NCBI RefSeq assembly: GCF_032678705.1
Contig: NZ_JAVTSS010000001.1
Span: 1,984,001-2,048,000, forward strand
Source: Pedobacter frigiditerrae
GTDB taxonomy: Bacteria > Bacteroidota > Bacteroidia > Sphingobacteriales > Sphingobacteriaceae
DNA: 64,000 nt
Direction: 5' to 3'
Shown here: in pieces, positions 1-7,594 of the stretch
Layout: the number at the start of each line of letters is the position of its first letter
How positions within the stretch are numbered: the stretch's first letter is position 1
Notes under the pieces: generated by a model
Databases searched by the model: none
What the model was told of the DNA's origin: nothing
What the model saw: only the letters and a program-made list of their open reading frames with translations
Program-made: the position numbers and the translations under genes

Positions 1-341
1 GTCTTACTCACCACTTCATAAACTGGTGTTTTAAAGGCTAAATAACTACCAACAGATAAAATCAATAAGACACTTGCTGCTGCGATGTATTTAAAGTACG
101 GATTGTTAAAAATCGACAGAGAACGTTTTTTAATCAAAAAATCAATGTTTTCATCAACTTTGTTTTTAATCTCATTCTTTATGGCTTCTTGAGTTTCTAA
201 CTGTTGCAAATCAAGAAAGCCTTCTTTTTCATCGAACAGCTTGTAATATTTTTCTAGAAATTCAATTTCTTCAGCGCTTGCTAATCCCTGATTGTATTTC
301 CTTAAAATAACATTAAAATATTTTAGATCTTTTTCTTCCAT
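1..341 (-). CDS. FecR-family anti-sigma factor, N-terminal part (runs off the left edge)
   Basis: An open frame runs from an ATG at 341 down to base 1 without a stop, so only about 113 residues are visible. They begin MEEKDLKYF, continue as a charged helical region, and reach one hydrophobic segment (IAAASVLLILSVGSYLAF) near residues 88-105. This is the usual layout of a FecR-type anti-sigma factor: a short cytoplasmic sigma-binding region, one membrane span, then a periplasmic FecR domain, which would lie outside the window. It is downstream of, and co-oriented with, the ECF sigma gene at 572-1159, the standard pairing in Bacteroidota where TonB-dependent SusC-type receptors signal through FecR to the sigma factor. 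The FecR domain itself is not visible, so the call rests on position and topology. Confidence 0.75.
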   Translation of the reverse strand, partial: MEEKDLKYFNVILRKYNQGLASAEEIEFLEKYYKLFDEKEGFLDLQQLETQEAIKNEIKNKVDENIDFLIKKRSLSIFNNPYFKYIAAASVLLILSVGSYLAFKTPVYEVVSK

Positions 342-571
342 AACCTGAAGCGTCAACTTTTTTTTATAACCTTTCTATTAAAAGACCAATGTTTTCACAC
401 ATTCTTAATCTTTTTTTAATAGTCTTTACATAGAAGAGTAAAAAATAATGCAATGCGCCCACACGAGATGAAAAAAAATCTCAAAATTTAGAAACAACGA
501 TTATTTCTTGCTTTTAATAGAATAAAAAGCACAAGAAATATAATAATTAAGGAAAAAATCAAGCTAAGCGC

Positions 572-1159
572 TTATTTCATTACCGGAAAGCAAGAAAGTA
601 ATAAAAAAGCAACAAAATAAGAAGATTTTAAACGAGAAAGTGACTTACCCAATAGGTTCCTCACTGTTTTTGGCGAGATATCTAATACCTGAGCTATTTC
701 TTGACTACTCATGTCTTGCTCAAACCTCATTTTAAATATTTGTCGTTGTTGGGGAGGAAGGGTATCTACCAAGTTAGCAAATGAACGAACAAAGTCTTTG
801 TACATGACATGCTGGTCTGCTGATGTTGGATCTTCTAAGGTATCACCAGCATATTGTTCAGAAACAAACCTGCTTTCTAATTCGAAATGTTTAAACACCC
901 CATTTCTTGTAGCCACAAATAGATAACTATCCAATTGTTTGATGGGCTCTTTAGCACTGCGTCGCCAGAGTTGGACAAAAACTTCCTGAGCAATATCCTT
1001 TGCATCATCTACGTTTTCAACTCGTTTATAAGCTGCATCAAAAACCATCTTCCAATACCTGTTATAAATGATATCAAAAGCATACCGATTACCTTGAGTA
1101 AGTTCTAATAGCAATTCGGAATCCTCAGTACCATGAAGATTTTCCCTTTGCGTTTTCAT
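572..1159 (-). CDS. RNA polymerase ECF-type sigma-70 factor
   Basis: A 195-residue protein with the two ECF regions. Region 2 spans about residues 27-70 (FDIIYNRYWKMVFDAA, then DAKDIAQEVFVQLWRR). Region 4 spans about 130-180 (LPPQQRQIFKMRFEQ, then SSQEIAQVLDISPKTVRNLL), the helix-turn-helix that reads the -35 element. It should direct RNA polymerase to a small regulon, typically a SusC/SusD locus, under control of the FecR protein encoded just downstream. The C-terminus ends in a short hydrophobic tail (VAFLLLSCFPVMK), common in Bacteroidota sigma factors of this type. The target SusCD operon is probably left of the window. The match is clear; the regulated locus is unknown. Confidence 0.93.
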   Translation of the reverse strand: MKTQRENLHGTEDSELLLELTQGNRYAFDIIYNRYWKMVFDAAYKRVENVDDAKDIAQEVFVQLWRRSAKEPIKQLDSYLFVATRNGVFKHFELESRFVSEQYAGDTLEDPTSADQHVMYKDFVRSFANLVDTLPPQQRQIFKMRFEQDMSSQEIAQVLDISPKTVRNLLGKSLSRLKSSYFVAFLLLSCFPVMK

Positions 1160-1500
1160 ATTGCTATCAAATCTAAAAATAATTTGCTTAATGTTAAATT
1201 GCTAATTGATCAAAAAAACTAAACAGACTATAAATAAGACATTTATCAATTTGTATTGTAAACTATAATGATAAGACTGATTAATTGATTGTTAATCATA
1301 AAAAATAAACCACAAACAATTGAAAATCAAATATTTAATAACATAAATTTAAATTTTACCAGTAATTCTATATTTACATAACATAACCAGATAATTAGAA
1401 AATAAGCTTGAAATTTGCTTTATTGAGCACACGATGAACCTACAAAATCAGACCTACTTAGTGTTATTTTTACACTATTATGTAAAACATCTTCACCTTT
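1160..1500. other. AT-rich intergenic region without a recognisable gene
   Basis: This 341-bp gap lies between the start of the sigma factor and the 3' end of the HtrA-like protease. It is very AT-rich. A CAAATCTA (TAnnTTTG on the minus strand) at 1168-1175 is too close to the sigma start codon to be a convincing promoter. A weak 6-bp stem (TAGTGT/ACACTA) near 1458-1476 lacks a T-run. No coding sequence or RNA gene is evident. Confidence 0.5.
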
Positions 1501-3237
1501 CTATCTTTGGCTTGGTATTTCTTTTAAAAAATCAAGGATTACACTACAAGGAATACCCAAACTAACTGCCCTACTAAATCTTGCAATATTGATCCCCAAA
1601 AATTGACCATCTATGCCGAATATTGGAGCACCACACTGACTAGGCAACAAAACTGCATCATGTGTAAAGACCTGCTTAAATCCATCTCGTCTTTCTGAAC
1701 TACCTCCAATAAATCGATCTACTGGATGTTTGCTAGCCATAAAAGGCTTGTTCATTAACTTAATAGATTTCGAGAAAGTTTGTTCGCCTCTTAACCAATT
1801 GACAGTTATCTCTTGGCCTGCCCAATATTTTGCCAATTCAGGTGCAACCTCGCTTGCCTGTCTTATGGCGACACCATTCATACTAATAATAAAATCTCCA
1901 GTTTGTAAGCCTGCATTTGCAGCAGGACTTCCTGTTTTAACAACGGTAGTTGTTGCAGGTTTTGATTTAAATAGTACAGATGCACCAAAATAAGGAATAC
2001 TGCTACTCTTTTCTAGGGCAATAAGCTCATTTCCAATCATACCTTTTTTATATTTTCCATCAGGAAGTGTTGCTATAACAATTGCACCAAGCTGAACTTC
2101 ATTTACCTGACTAGAAATGATATCTATTCCACCTTTTAGCTTTTTACTAGTTTTTAGTAGTGTCAGATCAGTTTGCACATCTCTTTTAACAACTTCCAAT
2201 GAAATCTTTACACCATCAGCCCATAAACAAGGTAAATCTCCAACAATACTATTTTTACTAAGCACAAATTGTTCCTTTACTTTTTCATTTTTAATATAGT
2301 TGATTACAGTTCCTATAGCTTCACTATCCACTCCTTCTAGCTTGCTCGTTAAGAGATATGCATCATGTTTTTTCTTAATCAATTTTGTTGCAAACTTCTC
2401 AATCGGCAAATCAAGATTTCCAATTTTAGGGGAAGATTCCATTGCACCTTGATTAAAACTATCTTCCTGACTTGGATATTTAACATAGTTTATTTGCTCC
2501 TGCAAAGCAGTCCAATACTTCCGATAAACATCAATAGGGATTTCGAAATTCATCTCTTCACTAACATCTATAGCACTATGAATCCCTATTAACCTACCTA
2601 ACTGATCAAACAACGCACCTCCAGAATCACCAGGTTCCATTTTACAAGTCGACCTTATGAAACCATATTCATTTTTTACTTCAGCTACTTTCCCATACCT
2701 TAAAGTAGGCAAAAGCAGATTTATCCTTTCTGGATAGGAAATACTGATACACGCTTCTTTTTCTTTAAGTGAGGCAGAAAAGCCCATCTCAACAAACGGA
2801 AATGCGCCTTTGTCTAAAATCTGCAACATGCCAGCATCTGGAGTTCCTGGCGCAGCTTCCAAATCTATCCGCCCAAGCGCTTTAGCAATTGCTTCTCTAC
2901 CATCTGGGAAGAATATCTTATAAGTACGACCAGGTGAAATGGTATGCGCAGCAGTAAGTACTACGCCTTTTTCACTGACTACAACACCGCTAAACTGTGC
3001 TGAGGTACGCTCATTTCTTTCAACATCAAATCCCCAAATCCGAACGCTAGCTCCATAGGCCTTCTTAATTGCCTTTTTTAAATAAGCCTGTGTTTCTATA
3101 ACATTCATTTGCTGTGCATTTAAATCAGTCGAAACCACTAGGCTAAGCAAAAACAAACTCAACAAAAACATACAGGTTTTTAGTTTTATTGAAAAACTAG
3201 CTTTTATTACAATTTTATCTATTACGACAGTTGACAT
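1501..3237 (-). CDS. HtrA/DegP-like serine protease with a second, degenerate protease module interrupted by a PDZ domain
   Basis: Start chosen at 3237 (MSTVVIDK; 578 aa) because it precedes a signal-like hydrophobic stretch ending in NAQQ; an in-frame ATG at 3285 adds 16 residues. The first trypsin-like module (about residues 60-245) has the full triad: His98 in TAAH, Asp134 in PDAGML and Ser205 in GDSGGAL. A second module follows. Its strand pattern KRDVQTDLTLLK (Asp357) resembles the HtrA Asp region. A PDZ domain (about 415-495, with SPAANAGLQTGDFIISMNG) is inserted, and the module resumes with HDAVLLPSQCGAPIFG, which aligns with the HtrA TDAAINPGNSGGP region but has Cys535 where Ser is expected. 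I see no His equivalent in module two. It is probably exported to the periplasm and degrades or senses misfolded proteins. Confidence 0.8.
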   Translation of the reverse strand: MSTVVIDKIVIKASFSIKLKTCMFLLSLFLLSLVVSTDLNAQQMNVIETQAYLKKAIKKAYGASVRIWGFDVERNERTSAQFSGVVVSEKGVVLTAAHTISPGRTYKIFFPDGREAIAKALGRIDLEAAPGTPDAGMLQILDKGAFPFVEMGFSASLKEKEACISISYPERINLLLPTLRYGKVAEVKNEYGFIRSTCKMEPGDSGGALFDQLGRLIGIHSAIDVSEEMNFEIPIDVYRKYWTALQEQINYVKYPSQEDSFNQGAMESSPKIGNLDLPIEKFATKLIKKKHDAYLLTSKLEGVDSEAIGTVINYIKNEKVKEQFVLSKNSIVGDLPCLWADGVKISLEVVKRDVQTDLTLLKTSKKLKGGIDIISSQVNEVQLGAIVIATLPDGKYKKGMIGNELIALEKSSSIPYFGASVLFKSKPATTTVVKTGSPAANAGLQTGDFIISMNGVAIRQASEVAPELAKYWAGQEITVNWLRGEQTFSKSIKLMNKPFMASKHPVDRFIGGSSERRDGFKQVFTHDAVLLPSQCGAPIFGIDGQFLGINIARFSRAVSLGIPCSVILDFLKEIPSQR

Positions 3238-3403
3238 CTTATAATCCTTCAGTAAAAGCACAATTTTAAGAATGAAAGTTGCCATAATATGGCAATCAAA
3301 GAAAATAAGCGATATTTTTTAGGTGGAATAAAAAAATAGACCAATTAATGGGCTAAACCCCTCTTTTTTCACTCTTACATTTAAACAATGTCAATAAATC
3401 TGC

Positions 3404-3640
3404 ATGAGAAGCAAAATTAACATCTACGAAAGGCTTGATTACCTCATCTCTTCAAATAGTACAGGCACAAGAAAACAACTTGCCGAAAAATTTGGCGTTA
3501 GTGAACGAACAATTAGCAGATATTTGGAAATGATGAATGAAAATGGCGCTTCAATACAATATAACCGATCTAAAAGAAGCTTTTGTTACCAAGTTCCAGG
3601 AAGGTTTATTGTTTCATTAGAATTTAGATCAAACGTGTAG
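3404..3640 (+). CDS. Small HTH (DeoR/HTH_11-like) DNA-binding protein
   Basis: A 78-residue protein made almost entirely of one winged-helix DNA-binding domain: YERLDYLISSNSTGTRKQLAEKFGVSERTISRYLEMM, followed by a basic wing (QYNRSKRSFCYQV). The pattern is that of HTH_11/DeoR-type domains, where the segment SERTISRYL is the recognition helix. No effector domain is present, so it is either a stand-alone regulator or works with a partner. It is divergent from the HtrA-like protease gene (about 165 bp between start codons) and convergent with the phosphodiesterase gene, whose stop codon is 2 bp away. Its target cannot be read from the sequence; the divergent protease gene is the simplest guess. 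Confidence 0.75.
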   Translation: MRSKINIYERLDYLISSNSTGTRKQLAEKFGVSERTISRYLEMMNENGASIQYNRSKRSFCYQVPGRFIVSLEFRSNV

Positions 3641-3642
3641 AA

Positions 3643-4545
3643 CTATTTAAATATCGACTTTGGTAAAACACCTGTCCAAGCCTTTGGAAGTTCATTCACA
3701 CCAAAAATCTTTGCTAAAACCAGTGAAGTATTTTTATTACTGTTAAAATCATTGATCAATCCACGTTTTTTGATCTGCGGACCAATAATTGCCCAAGGAA
3801 TTTGCATTTCATTCATACTTACACCACCATGACCTTTATTAATTCCGCCATGATCGGTAATCAACATGAAATGAGTAGTACTGTATAAACCACTTGATTT
3901 TAACCTAGCTATTGTTTCGCCTATAGCTGCATCAGCTTCTTCAATTGCCGTAATGTATTGTGGGGTCATCCAGCCAAACTGATGGCCAGCATGATCGGTA
4001 TGTACATCATATAGAAAAACAAATGTTGGGTTTTTGGCATTTTTTACGATGAAATCAAAAGCCTTGTTGTGGTTTTCTTTATAACCATCCTTTTCTTCAA
4101 AAGAAATTTCATCAAGGTATTTTTTATTGATAGGATAAATCAATTCCTTCCAATTGTAATAATAAGCAATCTTAACATTAGGCTTATTTTCCTTTAGCAC
4201 TTTAAAAATGGATGGATAATACCCTTCTGCATCAGTAACTAATGGATTGAGCGTATGCTTTTCCAAAGTCCAATCATTTCCTACAACACCATGTTCTTCT
4301 GGTCCAGAGCCAGTAAGGTGACTAGTCCAATTTGGCATCGTAACTGATGGCATCACTGGTCTGGTTGTTAATGAAAGTACTCCATCTGCAAACAGCTTAT
4401 CAATATTTGGATGTTTCGATTTGTGAAAACCTTCTGCACTAAAGCCATCAAGACCAAAGATGAGTACCCTTGCAGGACTTTTCTGCGCTTTAACTGAAAA
4501 AGAAAATGCTAATAAGATGATGATTTGGAAAAGAAATGTTCTCAT
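3643..4545 (-). CDS. Secreted type I phosphodiesterase/nucleotide pyrophosphatase (alkaline phosphatase superfamily)
   Basis: A 300-residue protein with a signal peptide (MRTFLFQIIILLAFSFSVKAQ). It carries the NPP metal and nucleophile motifs: LIFGLDGFSAE (metal-binding Asp), PSVTMPNWTSHLTG (Thr nucleophile expected in the VT position), DVHTDHAGHQFG and LITDHGG (further metal ligands). It should hydrolyse phosphodiester or pyrophosphate bonds in the periplasm or at the surface using two metal ions. The substrate cannot be predicted: family members act on nucleotides, phospholipids or cell-wall precursors. It is a single gene, convergent with the HTH gene with almost no gap. The length is on the short side for the family, but all core motifs are present. 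Confidence 0.88.
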   Translation of the reverse strand: MRTFLFQIIILLAFSFSVKAQKSPARVLIFGLDGFSAEGFHKSKHPNIDKLFADGVLSLTTRPVMPSVTMPNWTSHLTGSGPEEHGVVGNDWTLEKHTLNPLVTDAEGYYPSIFKVLKENKPNVKIAYYYNWKELIYPINKKYLDEISFEEKDGYKENHNKAFDFIVKNAKNPTFVFLYDVHTDHAGHQFGWMTPQYITAIEEADAAIGETIARLKSSGLYSTTHFMLITDHGGINKGHGGVSMNEMQIPWAIIGPQIKKRGLINDFNSNKNTSLVLAKIFGVNELPKAWTGVLPKSIFK

Positions 4546-4675
4546 TTAAATAACATGAATGGTTTACAACTTAAATGTAACCGATTCTGCAGTTAAACAA
4601 AAGACGTTTGCTTAAATTGGTAAAAAGTAACAAACAATAGTTAAGATACGACTATGCTTAAGAACTCATTTAGGA

Positions 4676-5083
4676 TTAAACAGACAACACCCACCTCACA
4701 TCAAAAACATCAACTAACTCAATCAGCTTATCCTCATCATTCCTAGCTGAAGAATCTTTCTTATTCAATTCCAGTTTTTCAATTAGCGCTTTTCTAACCT
4801 CTACATTTTTGCAACTAATGAAAATCGCCATGTAGTTCCCAAGTATTCTTCCCTCATTGTGTACTAAGTCAGAACCATGTATAACGATATGATCCGCAAC
4901 GAGCGAGCCACTAACAACAGGCATTTCAGCATAATCCTGTAACTCTTTTTCAAAAGTCTCCAATTGCAATGTACCACCAAAACAAGTTTGATAGAATGAG
5001 AGTGCTTCCTTACAATTTCCAGAAAATGTAAGGAAGACAGCACTCTTAAATTCAGCATTAATCATAGGCGAAACATTAAGCAT
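4676..5083 (-). CDS. VOC/PhnB-like (glyoxalase-fold) protein
   Basis: A 135-residue protein of the vicinal-oxygen-chelate fold, PhnB-type: LTFSGNCKEALSFYQTCFGGTL near the N-terminus is the family signature, and the C-terminal half ends LVDVFDVRWVLSV, equal to the usual DxFGxxW ending. The catalytic function of PhnB-like proteins is generally unknown. The ATG at 5083 overlaps the stop of the upstream SRPBCC gene (ATGCTTAA), which suggests translational coupling; an internal ATG at 5065 is an alternative start that leaves a 10-nt gap. It is the last gene of a four-gene minus-strand group (SRPBCC, DoxX, SRPBCC, VOC) that looks like one transcript. Confidence 0.85.
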   Translation of the reverse strand: MLNVSPMINAEFKSAVFLTFSGNCKEALSFYQTCFGGTLQLETFEKELQDYAEMPVVSGSLVADHIVIHGSDLVHNEGRILGNYMAIFISCKNVEVRKALIEKLELNKKDSSARNDEDKLIELVDVFDVRWVLSV

Positions 5084-5525
5084 CTGGAATATCAGGTTCT
5101 ACCAATTTTATTAATTTCTCTAAGGATTCTTGCCAACCTAAATAGCACATTTCAGCAGGTATAACCGCAGGAATTCCTTCTTGTAACACTTTAAGTTCGG
5201 TACCACATAAAACCTTCTTCAGCCATATTGTGGTTGTTATTTCTCCCGGTAAATTAGGATCATCAAATTTGTCCGTGTATTTGATGAATTCGTTAGCTTT
5301 AATATCAAGATAAGTTCCACCGAAAGAATGCCCATTTCCTGTACCAAAATTAATAAAGGTCATCTTAAATTTGCCACCTACTTTAAAATCCATTTCCTGT
5401 ATGGTACATACAAAGCCATAAGGTGGCAACCAAGTTGAATGAGCTGTGGGATCTGCAAATGCTTTAAATACTTTTTCAGGGTTCGCCTTGATTACCCTGT
5501 GTAAAGAAACTGAATTACTTTCCAT
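5076..5525 (-). CDS. SRPBCC (AHSA1-type) domain protein
   Basis: A 149-residue START/Bet v 1-like protein. The AHSA1 pattern is visible: HRVIKANPEKVFKAFADPTAHSTWLPP at the start, KVGGKFKMTFINFG with the GGKF turn, then GTYLDIKANEFIKYTDKF, and a C-terminal helix (GWQESLEKLIKLVEP). Such proteins form a hydrophobic ligand cavity and are often regulated by ArsR or AraC-type genes next to them; their ligand is rarely known. The start overlaps the end of the DoxX gene by 11 bp and its stop overlaps the VOC start, so all of these are probably translated from one mRNA. Confidence 0.88.
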   Translation of the reverse strand: MESNSVSLHRVIKANPEKVFKAFADPTAHSTWLPPYGFVCTIQEMDFKVGGKFKMTFINFGTGNGHSFGGTYLDIKANEFIKYTDKFDDPNLPGEITTTIWLKKVLCGTELKVLQEGIPAVIPAEMCYLGWQESLEKLIKLVEPDIPDA

Positions 5526-5898
5526 TGTTATTAAAATTTAGTTTACGATTGAAGATATAGGAAACCATAAGTATAGCCAAAACTATAATTGGCAGTAACA
5601 TATAGACCACGTTTTTATCTACGCATGCGTGACTGATGAATGCAAAGATCAAGCTAAAAGTTAATCCGGCGTATGCCCATTCTTTTAACCTACTTGGTGT
5701 TTGAGGTAATACAATTGCTAATGAGCCCAATGCTTTACAGATGGTTAGTGCATAAGCAAAGTAATCTGGATAACCAAGAGGTCTTGTTCCAAATGTTACA
5801 TATTCGGGTGAAAATAGCAGGGTGCCAAGTGGCATAACTCCTTCCCAAAGTACAATAATGACTGTGGCCACCCAAAAGATGATTTTATTCTTTTTCAT
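5515..5898 (-). CDS. DoxX-like four-helix membrane protein
   Basis: A 127-residue protein with four predicted membrane helices: about residues 7-28 (IIFWVATVIIVLWEGVMPLG), 44-66, 70-92 and 95-117. The second begins YFAYALTICKALGSLAIVLP, where the KALG region is typical of DoxX-like proteins. It probably sits in the inner membrane. DoxX relatives have been linked to quinone or thiol redox chemistry, but the DoxX_3-like branch is not characterised. It lies between two AHSA1 genes, with an 11-bp overlap to the following one and 18 bp to the preceding one, so the three are likely co-expressed. Confidence 0.8.
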   Translation of the reverse strand: MKKNKIIFWVATVIIVLWEGVMPLGTLLFSPEYVTFGTRPLGYPDYFAYALTICKALGSLAIVLPQTPSRLKEWAYAGLTFSLIFAFISHACVDKNVVYMLLPIIVLAILMVSYIFNRKLNFNNNGK

Positions 5899-5916
5899 TT
5901 GATTAAAGTTTAAGGT

Positions 5917-6342
5917 TTATGAATTGGTTGATTCAACATATTTTACAAAGTTGTTTAAGATGAATTGCCATCCTTGTTTCTGAAATTCAGGGTCATTTTG
6001 CGTCTCCGTATCAAAAGTGGTTGCCAAATGCGTTTTACCACCTTCTTCAGTAAACAAGGTAGTCGCCTGTCTGCCATCGCCCATGGTATAAGTTATTTCT
6101 TGATTTAATATTACACTGTCGTAAACTCCCTCAAAATCGAAACCGAAACTTCCATCTTTAGCTTCCATCCTATTTTTGAATTTACCACCTACACGCAGGT
6201 CGTTTTCACTGCTTGGTGTATGCCAGCTTGGGTCAGGAGTATTCCATTTGATGATATCGCTTGGTGTATTCCACGCTTTCCATACTTTTTCTACAGGAGC
6301 ATTTACTGTTGCTTCTACTGTAACTTTTATCGATTGTGCCAT
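5917..6342 (-). CDS. SRPBCC (AHSA1-type) domain protein, first gene of the group
   Basis: A 141-residue AHSA1 protein beginning IKVTVEATVNAPVEKVWKAWNTPSDIIKWN, the standard opening strand and helix. It has LRVGGKFKNRM (GGKF turn), GFDFEGVYDSVILNQEITYTM, and a closing helix QKQGWQFILNNFVKYVES. It is about 30% diverged in pattern from the second AHSA1 gene downstream, so the two are an old duplication rather than a recent one. A CAAAAGTA (TAnnTTTG on the minus strand) at 6375-6382 could be its -7 element, with no good -33. It is divergent from the GlxA-type regulator gene, which is the natural candidate regulator of this group. Confidence 0.88.
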   Translation of the reverse strand: MAQSIKVTVEATVNAPVEKVWKAWNTPSDIIKWNTPDPSWHTPSSENDLRVGGKFKNRMEAKDGSFGFDFEGVYDSVILNQEITYTMGDGRQATTLFTEEGGKTHLATTFDTETQNDPEFQKQGWQFILNNFVKYVESTNS

Positions 6343-6479
6343 TGTTTATTTTTTGTTGGTTAATTTTTACAATTCAAAAGTACAGGCTTGCCTAAAATTA
6401 TAGCTGTTGCGAAAACGACAAATTAGGGGTGAATTATGACAAAATAATTTTAACTTGTGGTTCAATATTTTTTGTTGAT

Positions 6480-7457
6480 ATGCAAATTTCTGTCTTTGTA
6501 CCCGAATATGGGGTAATTGAAGCCGTTACGCCGGCCTTCAGAACCTTTAATACCGCCAATGAGTTTCTAGCTACATTTGGTAAAAAGCCCATTTTTAAGG
6601 TCGAATATGTTGGCTTAACAGAATATGTACCAGCCAACAATGGCGAATATGTTATAAAAACTGATCGCTTGCTCAAAGATGTAGCCGAAACAGACCTATT
6701 GATTATACCCCCAGTATTTGGCGATACCCTAAAAGGGATAAAAGGTAATGCTGAAGCCATCCCTTATTTTAAAAAGTTGCATGAGCAAGGCTCAAGTTTA
6801 GCCAGTTTATGTATTGGTGCTTTTCTTTTAGCGGAAACAGGCTTGCTGAATGGCAAAAAGTGCTCTACACATTGGGCTCACATTAATGAGTTTAGGGAAA
6901 GATACCCTGATATTGAAGTAGAAGATGGAGCGATTATTACAGAACACGGCAATATTTACAGCAGTGGCGGCGCAAGTAGTTTATGGAACTTAATCTTATA
7001 CTTGCTAGAAAAGTTTTCAGATAGAGAAACGGCCATTATGGTTTCAAAATACTTTGCATTGGATATCGGTAGAGATAGTCAATCTCAGTTCGCCATTTTC
7101 AAAGGACAAAGGAATCATGGCGATAGTGATATTCAGAAAGTACAAGATTATATTGAAAAACATTATTCCGATAAGATAACTATAGATACTTTAGCGAAAG
7201 TAATTAATTCTGGTCGCAGAACTTTTGAAAGAAGATTTAAGGAAGCTACCAATAACACTCCCCTTGAATATATCCAAAGAGTAAGAATTGAAGCGGCTAA
7301 AACTTTTTTCGAAGCATCGAGAAAAAACGTTACAGAGATTATGTTTGATGTAGGCTACACCGACACCAAAGCCTTTAGGGAAATATTTAAAAAATTGACT
7401 GGCCTTACACCAATAGAGTACAGGAATAAGTTTGCAAGGTTATCGAATGAGGTTTAA
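6480..7457 (+). CDS. GlxA-family AraC regulator (DJ-1/PfpI domain plus AraC HTH)
   Basis: The start at 6480 (MQISVFVPEYG; 325 aa) begins directly with the first strand of the DJ-1/PfpI fold; the frame also opens at a GTG at 6429, which is less likely. Residues 1-170 form the PfpI-like domain with the conserved elbow Cys (SLCIGAF, Cys111) and CSTHWAH. Residues about 220-318 are an AraC DNA-binding domain with both helix-turn-helix units (DTLAKVINSGRRTFERRF; NVTEIMFDVGYTDTKAFREIF). GlxA-type regulators are transcription factors; the amidase-like domain is usually non-catalytic and senses a ligand. It is divergent from the SRPBCC/DoxX/VOC group, which it probably controls. Confidence 0.9.
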   Translation: MQISVFVPEYGVIEAVTPAFRTFNTANEFLATFGKKPIFKVEYVGLTEYVPANNGEYVIKTDRLLKDVAETDLLIIPPVFGDTLKGIKGNAEAIPYFKKLHEQGSSLASLCIGAFLLAETGLLNGKKCSTHWAHINEFRERYPDIEVEDGAIITEHGNIYSSGGASSLWNLILYLLEKFSDRETAIMVSKYFALDIGRDSQSQFAIFKGQRNHGDSDIQKVQDYIEKHYSDKITIDTLAKVINSGRRTFERRFKEATNNTPLEYIQRVRIEAAKTFFEASRKNVTEIMFDVGYTDTKAFREIFKKLTGLTPIEYRNKFARLSNEV

Positions 7458-7594
7458 GTATCAAAACCTACTTAAATACACCCAATATTCTAAAGTTAAT
7501 ATTTATCTGTGTTTTTAAACAAGCCCCAGAAACCAATATTCCCAAGATTTTCAATTAATTAGAGCTCCTAGAAACTGAATGATTCAGTAATAAC

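Noticed and set aside
1168..1175. TAnnTTTG-like element before the sigma factor gene
   Set aside because: It is only 9 bp from the start codon and has no upstream element at a usable distance.
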